Below, one piece after another: positions 1 to 5,630 of a stretch of 6,082 nucleotides of DNA. The stretch lies in contig JAHEOG010000100.1 of assembly GCA_018609925.1 (NCBI GenBank), positions 1 through 6,082 of the forward strand, written 5' to 3'. The first letter of the stretch is position 1. The number at the start of each line of letters is the position of its first letter. This DNA is from Gammaproteobacteria bacterium. Its GTDB lineage: Bacteria > Pseudomonadota > Gammaproteobacteria > Thiohalorhabdales > Thiohalorhabdaceae. The position numbers were made by a program, and so were the translations under genes. The notes beneath the pieces were generated by a model that had not been told where the DNA came from, did no database searches, and was given only the letters and a program-made list of their open reading frames with translations.

Positions 1-1
1 C

Positions 2-874
2 CTGGATCGGTTCCGTCCCCGGGTGGCGGCGCTGCTCAACCTGAGCGCGGACCACCTGGACCGCCATCCCAATGTGACCGCCTACTTCGAGGCCAAGTGG
101 TGCCTGTTCCGGAACCTGGGACGCGGCGATACCGCCGTGCTTGCGGCCGACGATCCCCGGGTTCGGGAGCGCGGGTCGGCCCTGCCGGAAGGGGTGCGCG
201 GGGTCTGGTTCGGGCAAGGGGCGCCGCAAGGGAACGGCGCCGGTGTGGTGCCGCTTGACGGCGAGCCGTGGCTGGTATTGGACAGGGCCGGGGAGTCGGT
301 CCCCGTGCTGCCCCTGGCCGAGTGGCCGCTGGTGGGTTGCCCCAACCGGGCCAACGCCGCAGCGGCGCTAGCCATTGGATCCGCCCTGGGGCTGGATCCC
401 GCTGCCATGGCCGGCGCCCTGCGGGGCTTCTCGGGGCTGCCCCATCGCCTGGAGGCGGTGGCCGAGGTCGGCGGGGTGCGCTACGTCAACGATTCCAAGG
501 GGACCAATGTGGGCGCGGTCCAAGCCGCCCTGAACGGGCTCAGCGAGCCCTTCGTCTGGATCGGCGGCGGCGTCGACAAGGGCGGGGAGTTCGCCTGGCT
601 CGTTCCCGCCCTGCGGGATCGGTGCCGCCGGGCGGTGCTCATGGGCCCGGCGGCGGAGACCATCGCCGCCGCCGTCGGTGACGAGGTCCCGGTGGTCGGG
701 GCCGGGGACATGGCGGAGGCGGTGGCGCGGGCGGCGGAGGTTGCCCAGCCGGGGGACACCATCGTGCTATCCCCGGGCTGCACCAGCTTCGATCGCTACC
801 CCGATTTCGCGGCCCGCGGTGCGGACTTCCGCCGGGCCGTGCGGGCCCGGGAGGCCGAGAATGCCGAGCCTTGA
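2..874 (+). CDS. murD: UDP-N-acetylmuramoyl-L-alanine--D-glutamate ligase MurD, 5' end missing
   Basis: MurD is the cytoplasmic ATP-dependent ligase that adds D-glutamate to UDP-MurNAc-L-Ala. The frame is open from base 2, so the gene continues to the left of the window; the GTG at 23 lies inside the conserved core and is not the start. About 290 residues are present, holding the end of the central domain and the whole C-terminal domain. Against E. coli MurD numbering (from memory) about 165 N-terminal residues are missing, including the P-loop. Visible motifs, in fragment numbering: LNLSADHLDRH (12-22), the EAK lysine that is carbamylated in the family (K32), the Asn pair N115/N118, GLPHR with R149, NDSKGTN with D164 and K166, and the C-terminal SPGCTSFD block. 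The usual His before N115 is Pro114. The last 14 bp overlap ftsW. Identity is secure; only the 5' end is unknown. Confidence 0.97.
   Translation: MDRFRPRVAALLNLSADHLDRHPNVTAYFEAKWCLFRNLGRGDTAVLAADDPRVRERGSALPEGVRGVWFGQGAPQGNGAGVVPLDGEPWLVLDRAGESVPVLPLAEWPLVGCPNRANAAAALAIGSALGLDPAAMAGALRGFSGLPHRLEAVAEVGGVRYVNDSKGTNVGAVQAALNGLSEPFVWIGGGVDKGGEFAWLVPALRDRCRRAVLMGPAAETIAAAVGDEVPVVGAGDMAEAVARAAEVAQPGDTIVLSPGCTSFDRYPDFAARGADFRRAVRAREAENAEP
849..854 (+). promoter_or_regulatory. Ribosome binding site of ftsW
   Basis: GGGAGG lies inside the end of murD, six bases before the ATG at 861. It supports 861 as the ftsW start, because no other ATG with such a site precedes the first membrane segment. Confidence 0.75.
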
Positions 875-2045
875 GCAGCGCCTGCGGCACGTACTGCCCG
901 ATCCGGGGCTCCTGGCCGCCAGCGCCGGGCTGGTGACGGTGGGGCTGATCATGGTGTACTCCGCCTCCGCCCCCCTGGCGGTGGAGCAGACTGACAGCTC
1001 CTTCCGCGTGGTTCTGCGCCAAGGCGTCTACCTGGGCCTGGCCCTGGGCGTGGGGGCGTTCTGCGCTGCCATTCCTCCTTGGCTCTGGCAGCGCTTGGCG
1101 CCGTGGACGTTGCTGGCCGGCCTGGTGGCGCTGGTGGCGGTGCTCATCCCCGGCATTGGGGTAGGGGTGGAAGGCGCTCGACGCTGGCTGGATCTGGGGC
1201 TGTTCCGGGTCCAGGCCTCGGAGCCCTTCAAGGTGGCCTTCGTCCTTTATCTCGCCGGCTTCCTCGTGCGCAAGGGCGAGGCCCGACTGGGCACCTTCCG
1301 CGGCGGCGTCCTGCCCATCCTGGTGATTGCGGCCCTCGCCGCGGGACTCCTGCTCGCCGAGCCTGACTTCGGAGGCGCCGCCATGGTGGTGGGGACCGGG
1401 CTGGTGATGGGCTTTTTGGGGGGGATCCGCTTGCGCCACTTGATCGGCTCGGCTCTGGCCGTCCTGCCGGTGGCGGTTTGGGCCGTCTTCGGCAGCGAGT
1501 ACCGCTACCAGCGGGTGGTGGCCTTCCTTGACCCCTGGTCCTACCCCCAGTCCTCCGGCTTCCAGCTCCGCCAGTCCCTGATCGCCTTTGGGCGGGGCGA
1601 GTACACCGGGGTGGGCCTCGGGGATGGGGTCCAGAAGCTGTTCTATCTCCCCGAGCCCCATACCGATTTCATCTTCGCCGTCATCGGCGAGGAGTTGGGG
1701 CTGGCCGGGACCCTTGCGGTGATCCTCCTCTACCTCCTGCTCGTTCAGCGGGGCTTTGCCATTGCTGCCTCGGCACCGAGCGCCTACGGGCGCCTCGTGG
1801 CCCAGGGGCTCACCTTCTTCATCGGCTTCCAAGCGGCCGCCCATATGGCAGTCAACCTGGGCATGCTGCCCACCAAGGGCCTGACCTTGCCGCTGGTGAG
1901 CTACGGGGGCTCCAGCCTTGTTACCACCATGACCGCCCTCGGCATCCTGGCCAGCATCGACCGCGCCGGCCGGGAGAGGACTCAGCCGGCCCGGCGGGCT
2001 CCGGTGGTGGAGGCCACTCCGGCGGCAGCGGGGGTAAGGCCATGA
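861..2045 (+). CDS. ftsW: Septal peptidoglycan glycosyltransferase FtsW (SEDS family)
   Basis: FtsW is the inner-membrane SEDS protein that polymerises lipid II into glycan strands at the septum, working with the transpeptidase FtsI (PBP3). The product is 394 residues, a usual length, and is dominated by long hydrophobic segments consistent with about ten membrane helices; the first is near residues 16-36. Family blocks in order are GLIMVYSAS (28-36), GARRWLDLG (105-113), QASEPFK (118-124), the large periplasmic loop with SSGFQLRQSL and GRGEYTGVGLG, then PEPHTDFIFA with the putative catalytic Asp269 (E. coli D297), and KGLTLPLVSYGGSS from Lys339. The start at 861 is chosen for its Shine-Dalgarno site and because it leaves a short cytoplasmic N-terminus. 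Reading the same frame further upstream gives only Arg-rich sequence inside murD. The gene overlaps murD by 14 bp and murG by 4 bp. RodA is the main alternative, but the dcw position and sequence favour FtsW. Confidence 0.95.
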   Translation: MPSLEQRLRHVLPDPGLLAASAGLVTVGLIMVYSASAPLAVEQTDSSFRVVLRQGVYLGLALGVGAFCAAIPPWLWQRLAPWTLLAGLVALVAVLIPGIGVGVEGARRWLDLGLFRVQASEPFKVAFVLYLAGFLVRKGEARLGTFRGGVLPILVIAALAAGLLLAEPDFGGAAMVVGTGLVMGFLGGIRLRHLIGSALAVLPVAVWAVFGSEYRYQRVVAFLDPWSYPQSSGFQLRQSLIAFGRGEYTGVGLGDGVQKLFYLPEPHTDFIFAVIGEELGLAGTLAVILLYLLLVQRGFAIAASAPSAYGRLVAQGLTFFIGFQAAAHMAVNLGMLPTKGLTLPLVSYGGSSLVTTMTALGILASIDRAGRERTQPARRAPVVEATPAAAGVRP

Positions 2046-3121
2046 CGCGGGTGGTGATTGCGGCTGGCGGGACCGGGGGCCACGTCTTCCCCGCCCTGGC
2101 GGTGGCGGCCGAGCTCCGGGAAGCCGGGGTGGAGGTCCATTTCCTGGGCACCCCCACCGGGCTGGAGGCCCGGGCAGCCCCTGCGCACGGCTTCCCCCTG
2201 GCCACCGTGGCCATGCGAGGCCTCCGCGGCGGCGGTTGGCGGCGCTGGGCGGGGCTGCCCTGGTCCCTGAGCCGGGCCGTGTGGGAGGTGCGCCGGCTGC
2301 TGCGCACCCTCAGCCCCGACTGCGTCCTGGCCATGGGCGGCTATGTGGCGATGCCCGCTGGTCTGGCGGCGCGCTTGGCGGGCTGCCCCCTCGTCCTGCA
2401 CGAGCAGAATGCCATCCCCGGCCTGGCGGTGCGCTCCTTGAGGCCCTTCGCGACCCGGATCTTCACGGGCTTCCCCGAGGCGGCTCGGCGCCTCGGTCCC
2501 CGGGCGGAATGGGCCGGTATCCCCGTGCGCCGGGAGCTCCTGGAGCTGGACTGTCCCGAGCATCGCTACGCCGGGCGGGACGGTCCGCTGCGGATCCTCA
2601 TCTTCGGCGGCAGCCAGGGGGCGCGCTTCTTGAATCAGCGTCTGCCCGTATGCCTGGGGCAGGTCCGACGCCCGAGTACCGTCCGGCACCAGGCCGGGGA
2701 GCGGGAATTGCCTGCGGTGCGGGAGGCTTATGGCGAGCAGGGACTGCCGGCGGAGACAACGGCCTTCATCGAGAACATGGCGGGGGCCTATGCCTGGGCG
2801 GACCTGGCGGTCTGCCGGGCGGGCGCGGCCACGGTGGCCGAGCTGGCCGCGGTGGGTCTGCCCGCGGTGCTAGTGCCTTACCCGTTTGCGGTGGATGATC
2901 ACCAGCGCCACAACGCCGAGGCCCTGGTGAGCCGGGACGCAGCCGTCTGCATGCCCCAGCAGCAATGGCAGGACGCGGCGGTGGCGGAGCGCCTGGACGC
3001 CGAGCTGGGTGATCGCGATCGACTCGCTGCCATGGGTGGCGCCGCCCGGGAGCTCGGGCGACCCGACGCTGCCAGCGTGGTGGCCCGCGCCTGCCGGGAG
3101 GGGATTCGAGATGCCGCCTAG
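2042..3121 (+). CDS. murG: Undecaprenyldiphospho-muramoylpentapeptide beta-N-acetylglucosaminyltransferase MurG
   Basis: MurG is the GT28 glycosyltransferase on the cytoplasmic face of the inner membrane. It transfers GlcNAc from UDP-GlcNAc to lipid I, giving lipid II, the substrate of FtsW. The protein has 359 residues (E. coli 355) with the expected two Rossmann-like halves. The N-terminal half has the glycine loop GGTGGH (9-14), MGGYVAMPAG (98-107) and HEQNAIPGL (120-128). The C-terminal half has the second glycine loop GGSQGAR (189-195), HQAG (216-219), FIENMAGAYAWADL (242-255), and CRAGAATVAE with Glu267, which matches the UDP-GlcNAc-binding Glu of E. coli MurG. The start ATG shares four bases with the ftsW stop (ATGA). 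Its only nearby Shine-Dalgarno candidate is a weak G-run at 2030-2034, so translation probably relies on coupling to ftsW. The last 11 bp overlap murC. Confidence 0.97.
   Translation: MTRVVIAAGGTGGHVFPALAVAAELREAGVEVHFLGTPTGLEARAAPAHGFPLATVAMRGLRGGGWRRWAGLPWSLSRAVWEVRRLLRTLSPDCVLAMGGYVAMPAGLAARLAGCPLVLHEQNAIPGLAVRSLRPFATRIFTGFPEAARRLGPRAEWAGIPVRRELLELDCPEHRYAGRDGPLRILIFGGSQGARFLNQRLPVCLGQVRRPSTVRHQAGERELPAVREAYGEQGLPAETTAFIENMAGAYAWADLAVCRAGAATVAELAAVGLPAVLVPYPFAVDDHQRHNAEALVSRDAAVCMPQQQWQDAAVAERLDAELGDRDRLAAMGGAARELGRPDAASVVARACREGIRDAA
3096..3103 (+). promoter_or_regulatory. Ribosome binding site of murC
   Basis: GGGAGGGG lies in the last codons of murG, seven bases before the ATG at 3111. 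It favours 3111 over the in-frame ATG at 3138, which has no comparable purine run in front of it. Confidence 0.75.
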
Positions 3122-4538
3122 CGGACCTTTGACCGGCATGCGGCCCGTGGGCCCGGAGCGCTATCACCGCGTCCATTTCGTGGGCATCGGCGGTGTGGGC
3201 ATGAGCGGCATCGCCGAGGTCCTGCTGGGCCTGGGCTATCCCGTGAGCGGCTCGGACCTGAAGGAATCCCCCACGGTGAGCCACCTGCGCGGCCTGGGCG
3301 CGGAGATCCACGTGGGCCACGATCCCGCCTCGGTAGCGGAGGTGGAGGTGGTGGTGACCTCGTCGGCGGTGGCCCCGGACAATCCGGAGGTAGCGGCCGC
3401 CCGGGCCCGGGGCATCCCGGTGATCCCGCGCGCCGAGATGCTGGCCGAGCTCATGCGTTTCAAACGGGGCGTGGCCGTCGCCGGAACCCACGGCAAGACC
3501 ACCACCACATCCCTGGTGGGCAGCCTCCTCCACGAAGGCGGGCTGGATCCCACCCTGGTGATTGGGGGCCGGCTCAACAGCATCGACGGCACCGGCCTGC
3601 TGGGGGATGGGGACTACCTGGTGGCGGAGGCGGACGAGAGCGATGGCTCGTTCCTCTACCTGCACCCCCAGGTGGCGGTGGTCACAGGCATCGATCCCGA
3701 CCACATGGACACCTACGGCGGCGATCCCAAGCGCCTGGAGGCGGCCTTCCACCAGTTCCTGCAGCAGGTGCCGTTCTACGGGCTCGCCGTGCTTTGCCTC
3801 GACCACCCGCGGGTCCGGGCCCTGTTGCCCCGCCTTTCCAAGCCCTGGATTACCTACGGCTTCGACCGGGAGGCCGATTACCAGGCCCGGGCGGTGTCCG
3901 CCCGGGGCGCGGGGATGGCATTCGAGTGTTGGCAGCGCGGGGCCGCGGAGCCCCTGCTGGAGGCGGAGCTGACCGTGCCCGGCCGCCACAACGTGGCCAA
4001 CGCCCTGGCCGCCATCGCCGTTGCCCATCACCTGGGGCTGGCCCCCGAGGCGATCCGTCGGGGCCTGGCCCGGTTCTCCGGAGTGGGCCGGCGGATGGAG
4101 GTCCGAGGGGAGCGCGACGGCATCCTCTACATCGACGACTACGGCCATCATCCCGAGGAGATCCGCCAGACCCTGGCGGCGGTCCGCGAGGCCTGGCCCG
4201 AGCGCCGGCTAGTGGTGGCCTTCCAGCCCCACCGCTACACCCGGACCCGCGACTTGCGCGAGGAGCTGGGGGCGGCCCTCGATGGCGCCGACACGGTCCT
4301 GCTTACCGAGGTCTATGCCGCGGGCGAGGCGCCCATACCCGGGGCCGGCGGCGCCGACGTCCACGCCGCGATGCGCCGCCAGGGTCACCCCGATGCGCGT
4401 TTCGTGGGCCCCCTCGCCGAGCTCCCGACCGCCCTGGCCCGGACCCTGCGCTCCGGGGACGTCCTGCTGACCCTGGGCGCCGGCGACATCGGTGCCCTGG
4501 CCCAGGAGGTCTGTCCCATGGCGGAGGCGCTGCCATGA
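3111..4538 (+). CDS. murC: UDP-N-acetylmuramate--L-alanine ligase MurC
   Basis: MurC is the first cytoplasmic Mur ligase; it joins L-alanine to UDP-MurNAc using ATP. The product has 475 residues (E. coli 491) and the three-domain Mur ligase plan. An N-terminal nucleotide-sugar domain opens with VHFVGIGGVGMSG (21-33). The central ATPase domain has P-loop AGTHGKTTTT (124-133, Lys129) and EADESDGS (173-180). Then comes PGRHNVANA (290-298) with the conserved His-Asn-x-x-Asn, and the C-terminal domain has DDYGHHP (342-348) and a final LGAGDIG. The combination of GIGGxGMSG and YGHHP separates MurC from the related MurD, MurE and MurF. The first 17 or so residues are not conserved, so a start at 3138 is possible. 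The gene overlaps murG by 11 bp and murB by 4 bp. All motif residues I know are intact. Confidence 0.97.
   Translation: MPPSGPLTGMRPVGPERYHRVHFVGIGGVGMSGIAEVLLGLGYPVSGSDLKESPTVSHLRGLGAEIHVGHDPASVAEVEVVVTSSAVAPDNPEVAAARARGIPVIPRAEMLAELMRFKRGVAVAGTHGKTTTTSLVGSLLHEGGLDPTLVIGGRLNSIDGTGLLGDGDYLVAEADESDGSFLYLHPQVAVVTGIDPDHMDTYGGDPKRLEAAFHQFLQQVPFYGLAVLCLDHPRVRALLPRLSKPWITYGFDREADYQARAVSARGAGMAFECWQRGAAEPLLEAELTVPGRHNVANALAAIAVAHHLGLAPEAIRRGLARFSGVGRRMEVRGERDGILYIDDYGHHPEEIRQTLAAVREAWPERRLVVAFQPHRYTRTRDLREELGAALDGADTVLLTEVYAAGEAPIPGAGGADVHAAMRRQGHPDARFVGPLAELPTALARTLRSGDVLLTLGAGDIGALAQEVCPMAEALP
4523..4527 (+). promoter_or_regulatory. Ribosome binding site of murB
   Basis: GGAGG sits seven bases before the ATG at 4535 and supports that start. 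A stronger AGGAGGT at 4504-4510 lies further upstream, but the ATG it serves by spacing (4518) is in the murC frame. Confidence 0.7.
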
Positions 4539-5428
4539 TCGCCGCGGCGTCCGCTTCCTCCCCGCGACTGCGGTTCCAGGTGCCCATGGCGCCGCGCACC
4601 ACCTGGCGGGTGGGCGGCATCGCCGAGCGCCTGTTCGCTCCGCGCACCCTGGAAGAGCTGGCCGCCTTCCTGGCCAGTCCCGAGGTGGTGGAGCCGCTGA
4701 CCTGGGTGGGGCACGGCTCCAACCTCCTGGTCAGGGACGGCGGCCTGGCGGGTACGGTGATCTGCACTCGGAGGGGGCCCAAGGCCTTGGAGCAACGGGC
4801 CGGCGGAACGGTCCGGGCGGAGGCGGGGGTCAGCTCCGCTCGGGTCGCCCGCTTCTGCGCCGAGGTGAACCTGGCCGGGGCCGAGTTCCTCGCTGGCATC
4901 CCGGGGGCCATCGGCGGGGCCCTGGCCATGAACGCCGGGGCCTACGGCTCCGAGCTGGCCGACATCCTGGCCGGCGCCGAGCTGATCGACCGCGAGGGGG
5001 CCGTGCGCTACGCGACCCCGGACGAGCTCGAGCTGGCCTACCGCCAGGCCCGGCTCCCGGCCGGGGAGTGGTTCGTCGCCGCCCATCTGGCACTGGAGCC
5101 GGAGGACCCGGAGACCATCCGGGCCCGCACGCGGGAGCTGCTGAGCCACCGGGAGGCCACCCAGCCGGTGCACCTGGCCAACGCCGGATCCGTCTTCCGC
5201 AATCCCACCGGCGACCATGCCGCCCGGCTGATCGAGGCGACGGGGCTCAAGGGGGCCCGGCAGGGCGGGGCGGAGGTCTCCGAGCACCACGCCAACTTCA
5301 TCGTCAATCGAGGGCAGGGCACCGCCGCCGACATCGAGGCCCTGATCGAGCGGATCGGAAAACAGGTGCGGGAGCACACCGGGGTCGAGCTGGAACCGGA
5401 GGTGCGCATCGTGGGGCGGGAGCCATGA
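4535..5428 (+). CDS. murB: UDP-N-acetylenolpyruvoylglucosamine reductase MurB
   Basis: MurB is the FAD enzyme that reduces UDP-GlcNAc-enolpyruvate to UDP-MurNAc with NADPH, producing the substrate of MurC encoded just upstream. The protein has 297 residues, which fits the shorter type II MurB family rather than the 342-residue E. coli form. Visible motifs are TTWRVGG (22-28), the FAD-binding GHGSNLLV (59-66), GIPGAIGGALAMNAGAYG (121-138), the Tyr-Arg pair at 169-170 where the catalytic Arg lies, the proton-donor serine in AGSVFRNP (Ser219), AEVSEHHANFIVN (246-258), and the C-terminal LEPEVRIVG with the expected Glu. The usual YRxS motif reads YRQA here. The start ATG overlaps the murC stop (ATGA) and has a GGAGG site. 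An internal ATG at 4586 would remove 17 poorly conserved residues. The stop overlaps the start of the next small ORF (ATGA). Confidence 0.96.
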   Translation: MIAAASASSPRLRFQVPMAPRTTWRVGGIAERLFAPRTLEELAAFLASPEVVEPLTWVGHGSNLLVRDGGLAGTVICTRRGPKALEQRAGGTVRAEAGVSSARVARFCAEVNLAGAEFLAGIPGAIGGALAMNAGAYGSELADILAGAELIDREGAVRYATPDELELAYRQARLPAGEWFVAAHLALEPEDPETIRARTRELLSHREATQPVHLANAGSVFRNPTGDHAARLIEATGLKGARQGGAEVSEHHANFIVNRGQGTAADIEALIERIGKQVREHTGVELEPEVRIVGREP

Positions 5429-5538
5429 ATGACGAGCGTCGGCAGGACGAGAGCCCGGTCCCGGAAACCGCAGTGCCGGAAGGTGGAGCCGGGGTTACGC
5501 GCGAGACTTCGCGCGCTTCCTGGGAGGGCGTGCCGTGA
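5425..5538 (+). CDS. 37-residue ORF, tandem copy of the ddl 5' end; hypothetical
   Basis: This is a short frame wedged between murB and ddl. It starts on the ATG that overlaps the murB stop and ends on a TGA that overlaps the ddl GTG, so it fits the coupled chain exactly. The product is hydrophilic, rich in Glu, Arg, Pro and Gly, with no signal peptide, membrane segment or motif known to me. Its middle, AVPEGGAGVTRETSRAS, closely matches ddl residues 16-32, AVPEGGAEVTRDTSRAP. Start codon and similarity are in register in both copies at a constant 110-bp offset. G or C fills 27 of 37 third positions, lower than in the flanking genes. The upstream purine run GGGAG (5418-5422) is only two bases from the ATG, so initiation probably depends on murB termination. 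It may be a non-functional by-product of duplication, a translated coupling leader, or not a real protein. I assign no function. Confidence 0.4.
   Translation: MNDERRQDESPVPETAVPEGGAGVTRETSRASWEGVP
5498..5515. other. Hairpin in repeat copy 1
   Basis: A perfect 7-bp inverted repeat, CGCGCGA / TCGCGCG, encloses the four-base loop GACT. It lies 19 bases before the ddl GTG at 5535 and just before its ribosome binding site. It has no T-run after it, so it is not a typical intrinsic terminator. An effect on ddl translation is possible but unproven. Confidence 0.6.
5522..5528 (+). promoter_or_regulatory. Ribosome binding site of ddl
   Basis: GGGAGGG lies six bases before the GTG at 5535, inside the small ORF. 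A second candidate, GGAGG at 5573-5577, lies five bases before an in-frame GTG at 5583. The ddl start is therefore not fully settled. Confidence 0.65.
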
Positions 5539-5630
5539 GCGAGAAACGCGGGCTGGGAGATGGGCAGGCCCCGGAGGCCGCCGTGCCGGAAGGTGGAGCC
5601 GAGGTCACGCGCGACACTTCGCGCGCTCCC
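5535..5630. repeat. Tandem 110-bp unit, copy 2 (within ddl)
   Basis: The second copy of the unit covers ddl codons 1-32. Similarity at the 110-bp offset is strong over 5571-5630 and stops where the conserved Ddl fold begins (codon 33). A weak match with a 3-bp shift may continue for about 12 bases. The 110-bp period is not a multiple of three, so the copies lie in different global frames, yet each is read in the same internal phase because each has its own start codon. Confidence 0.85.

Larger units (their letters stand above)
5425..5534. repeat. Tandem 110-bp unit, copy 1
   Basis: The first of two direct repeat units at an exact 110-bp offset. Its first 36 bp match copy 2 at 20 of 36 positions without gaps. 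The next 60 bp (5461-5520) match at 53 of 60. The last 14 bp contain the ddl Shine-Dalgarno run and have no clear counterpart at the same offset in copy 2. Three of the seven core differences are synonymous when each copy is read in its own frame. The unit corresponds to the small ORF. Confidence 0.85.

Noticed and set aside
184..203. A third copy of the repeat core in murD, suggested by a shared TGCCGGAAGG
   Set aside because: Only ten bases match, with no hairpin or further similarity; this is expected by chance in GC-rich coding DNA.
678..860. Extension of ftsW upstream to 678
   Set aside because: The added 61 residues are Arg, Pro and Ser rich and out of frame over conserved murD sequence; GGGAGG before ATG 861 marks the start.
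639..1844. A 401-codon open frame on the - strand across the murD end and ftsW
   Set aside because: It is His, Gly, Pro and Arg rich with no recognisable domain and lies opposite a clear ftsW. In very GC-rich DNA the antisense frames of real genes stay open.
3009..3110. Extension of murC upstream to an ATG at 3009
   Set aside because: It would place 34 extra non-conserved residues inside murG, whereas 3111 has a strong Shine-Dalgarno site and a normal MurC N-terminus.
2766..4151. A 461-codon - strand frame opposite murG and murC
   Set aside because: Low-complexity His, Gly and Arg composition and complete overlap with two well-conserved genes mark it as an antisense shadow.
4385..5377. A 330-codon - strand frame opposite murC and murB
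   Set aside because: The same antisense-shadow pattern, with no motif and no plausible start context.
5498..5515. Hairpin as an intrinsic transcription terminator between murB and ddl
   Set aside because: No T-run follows the stem and the same stem recurs inside ddl, where termination would be harmful.
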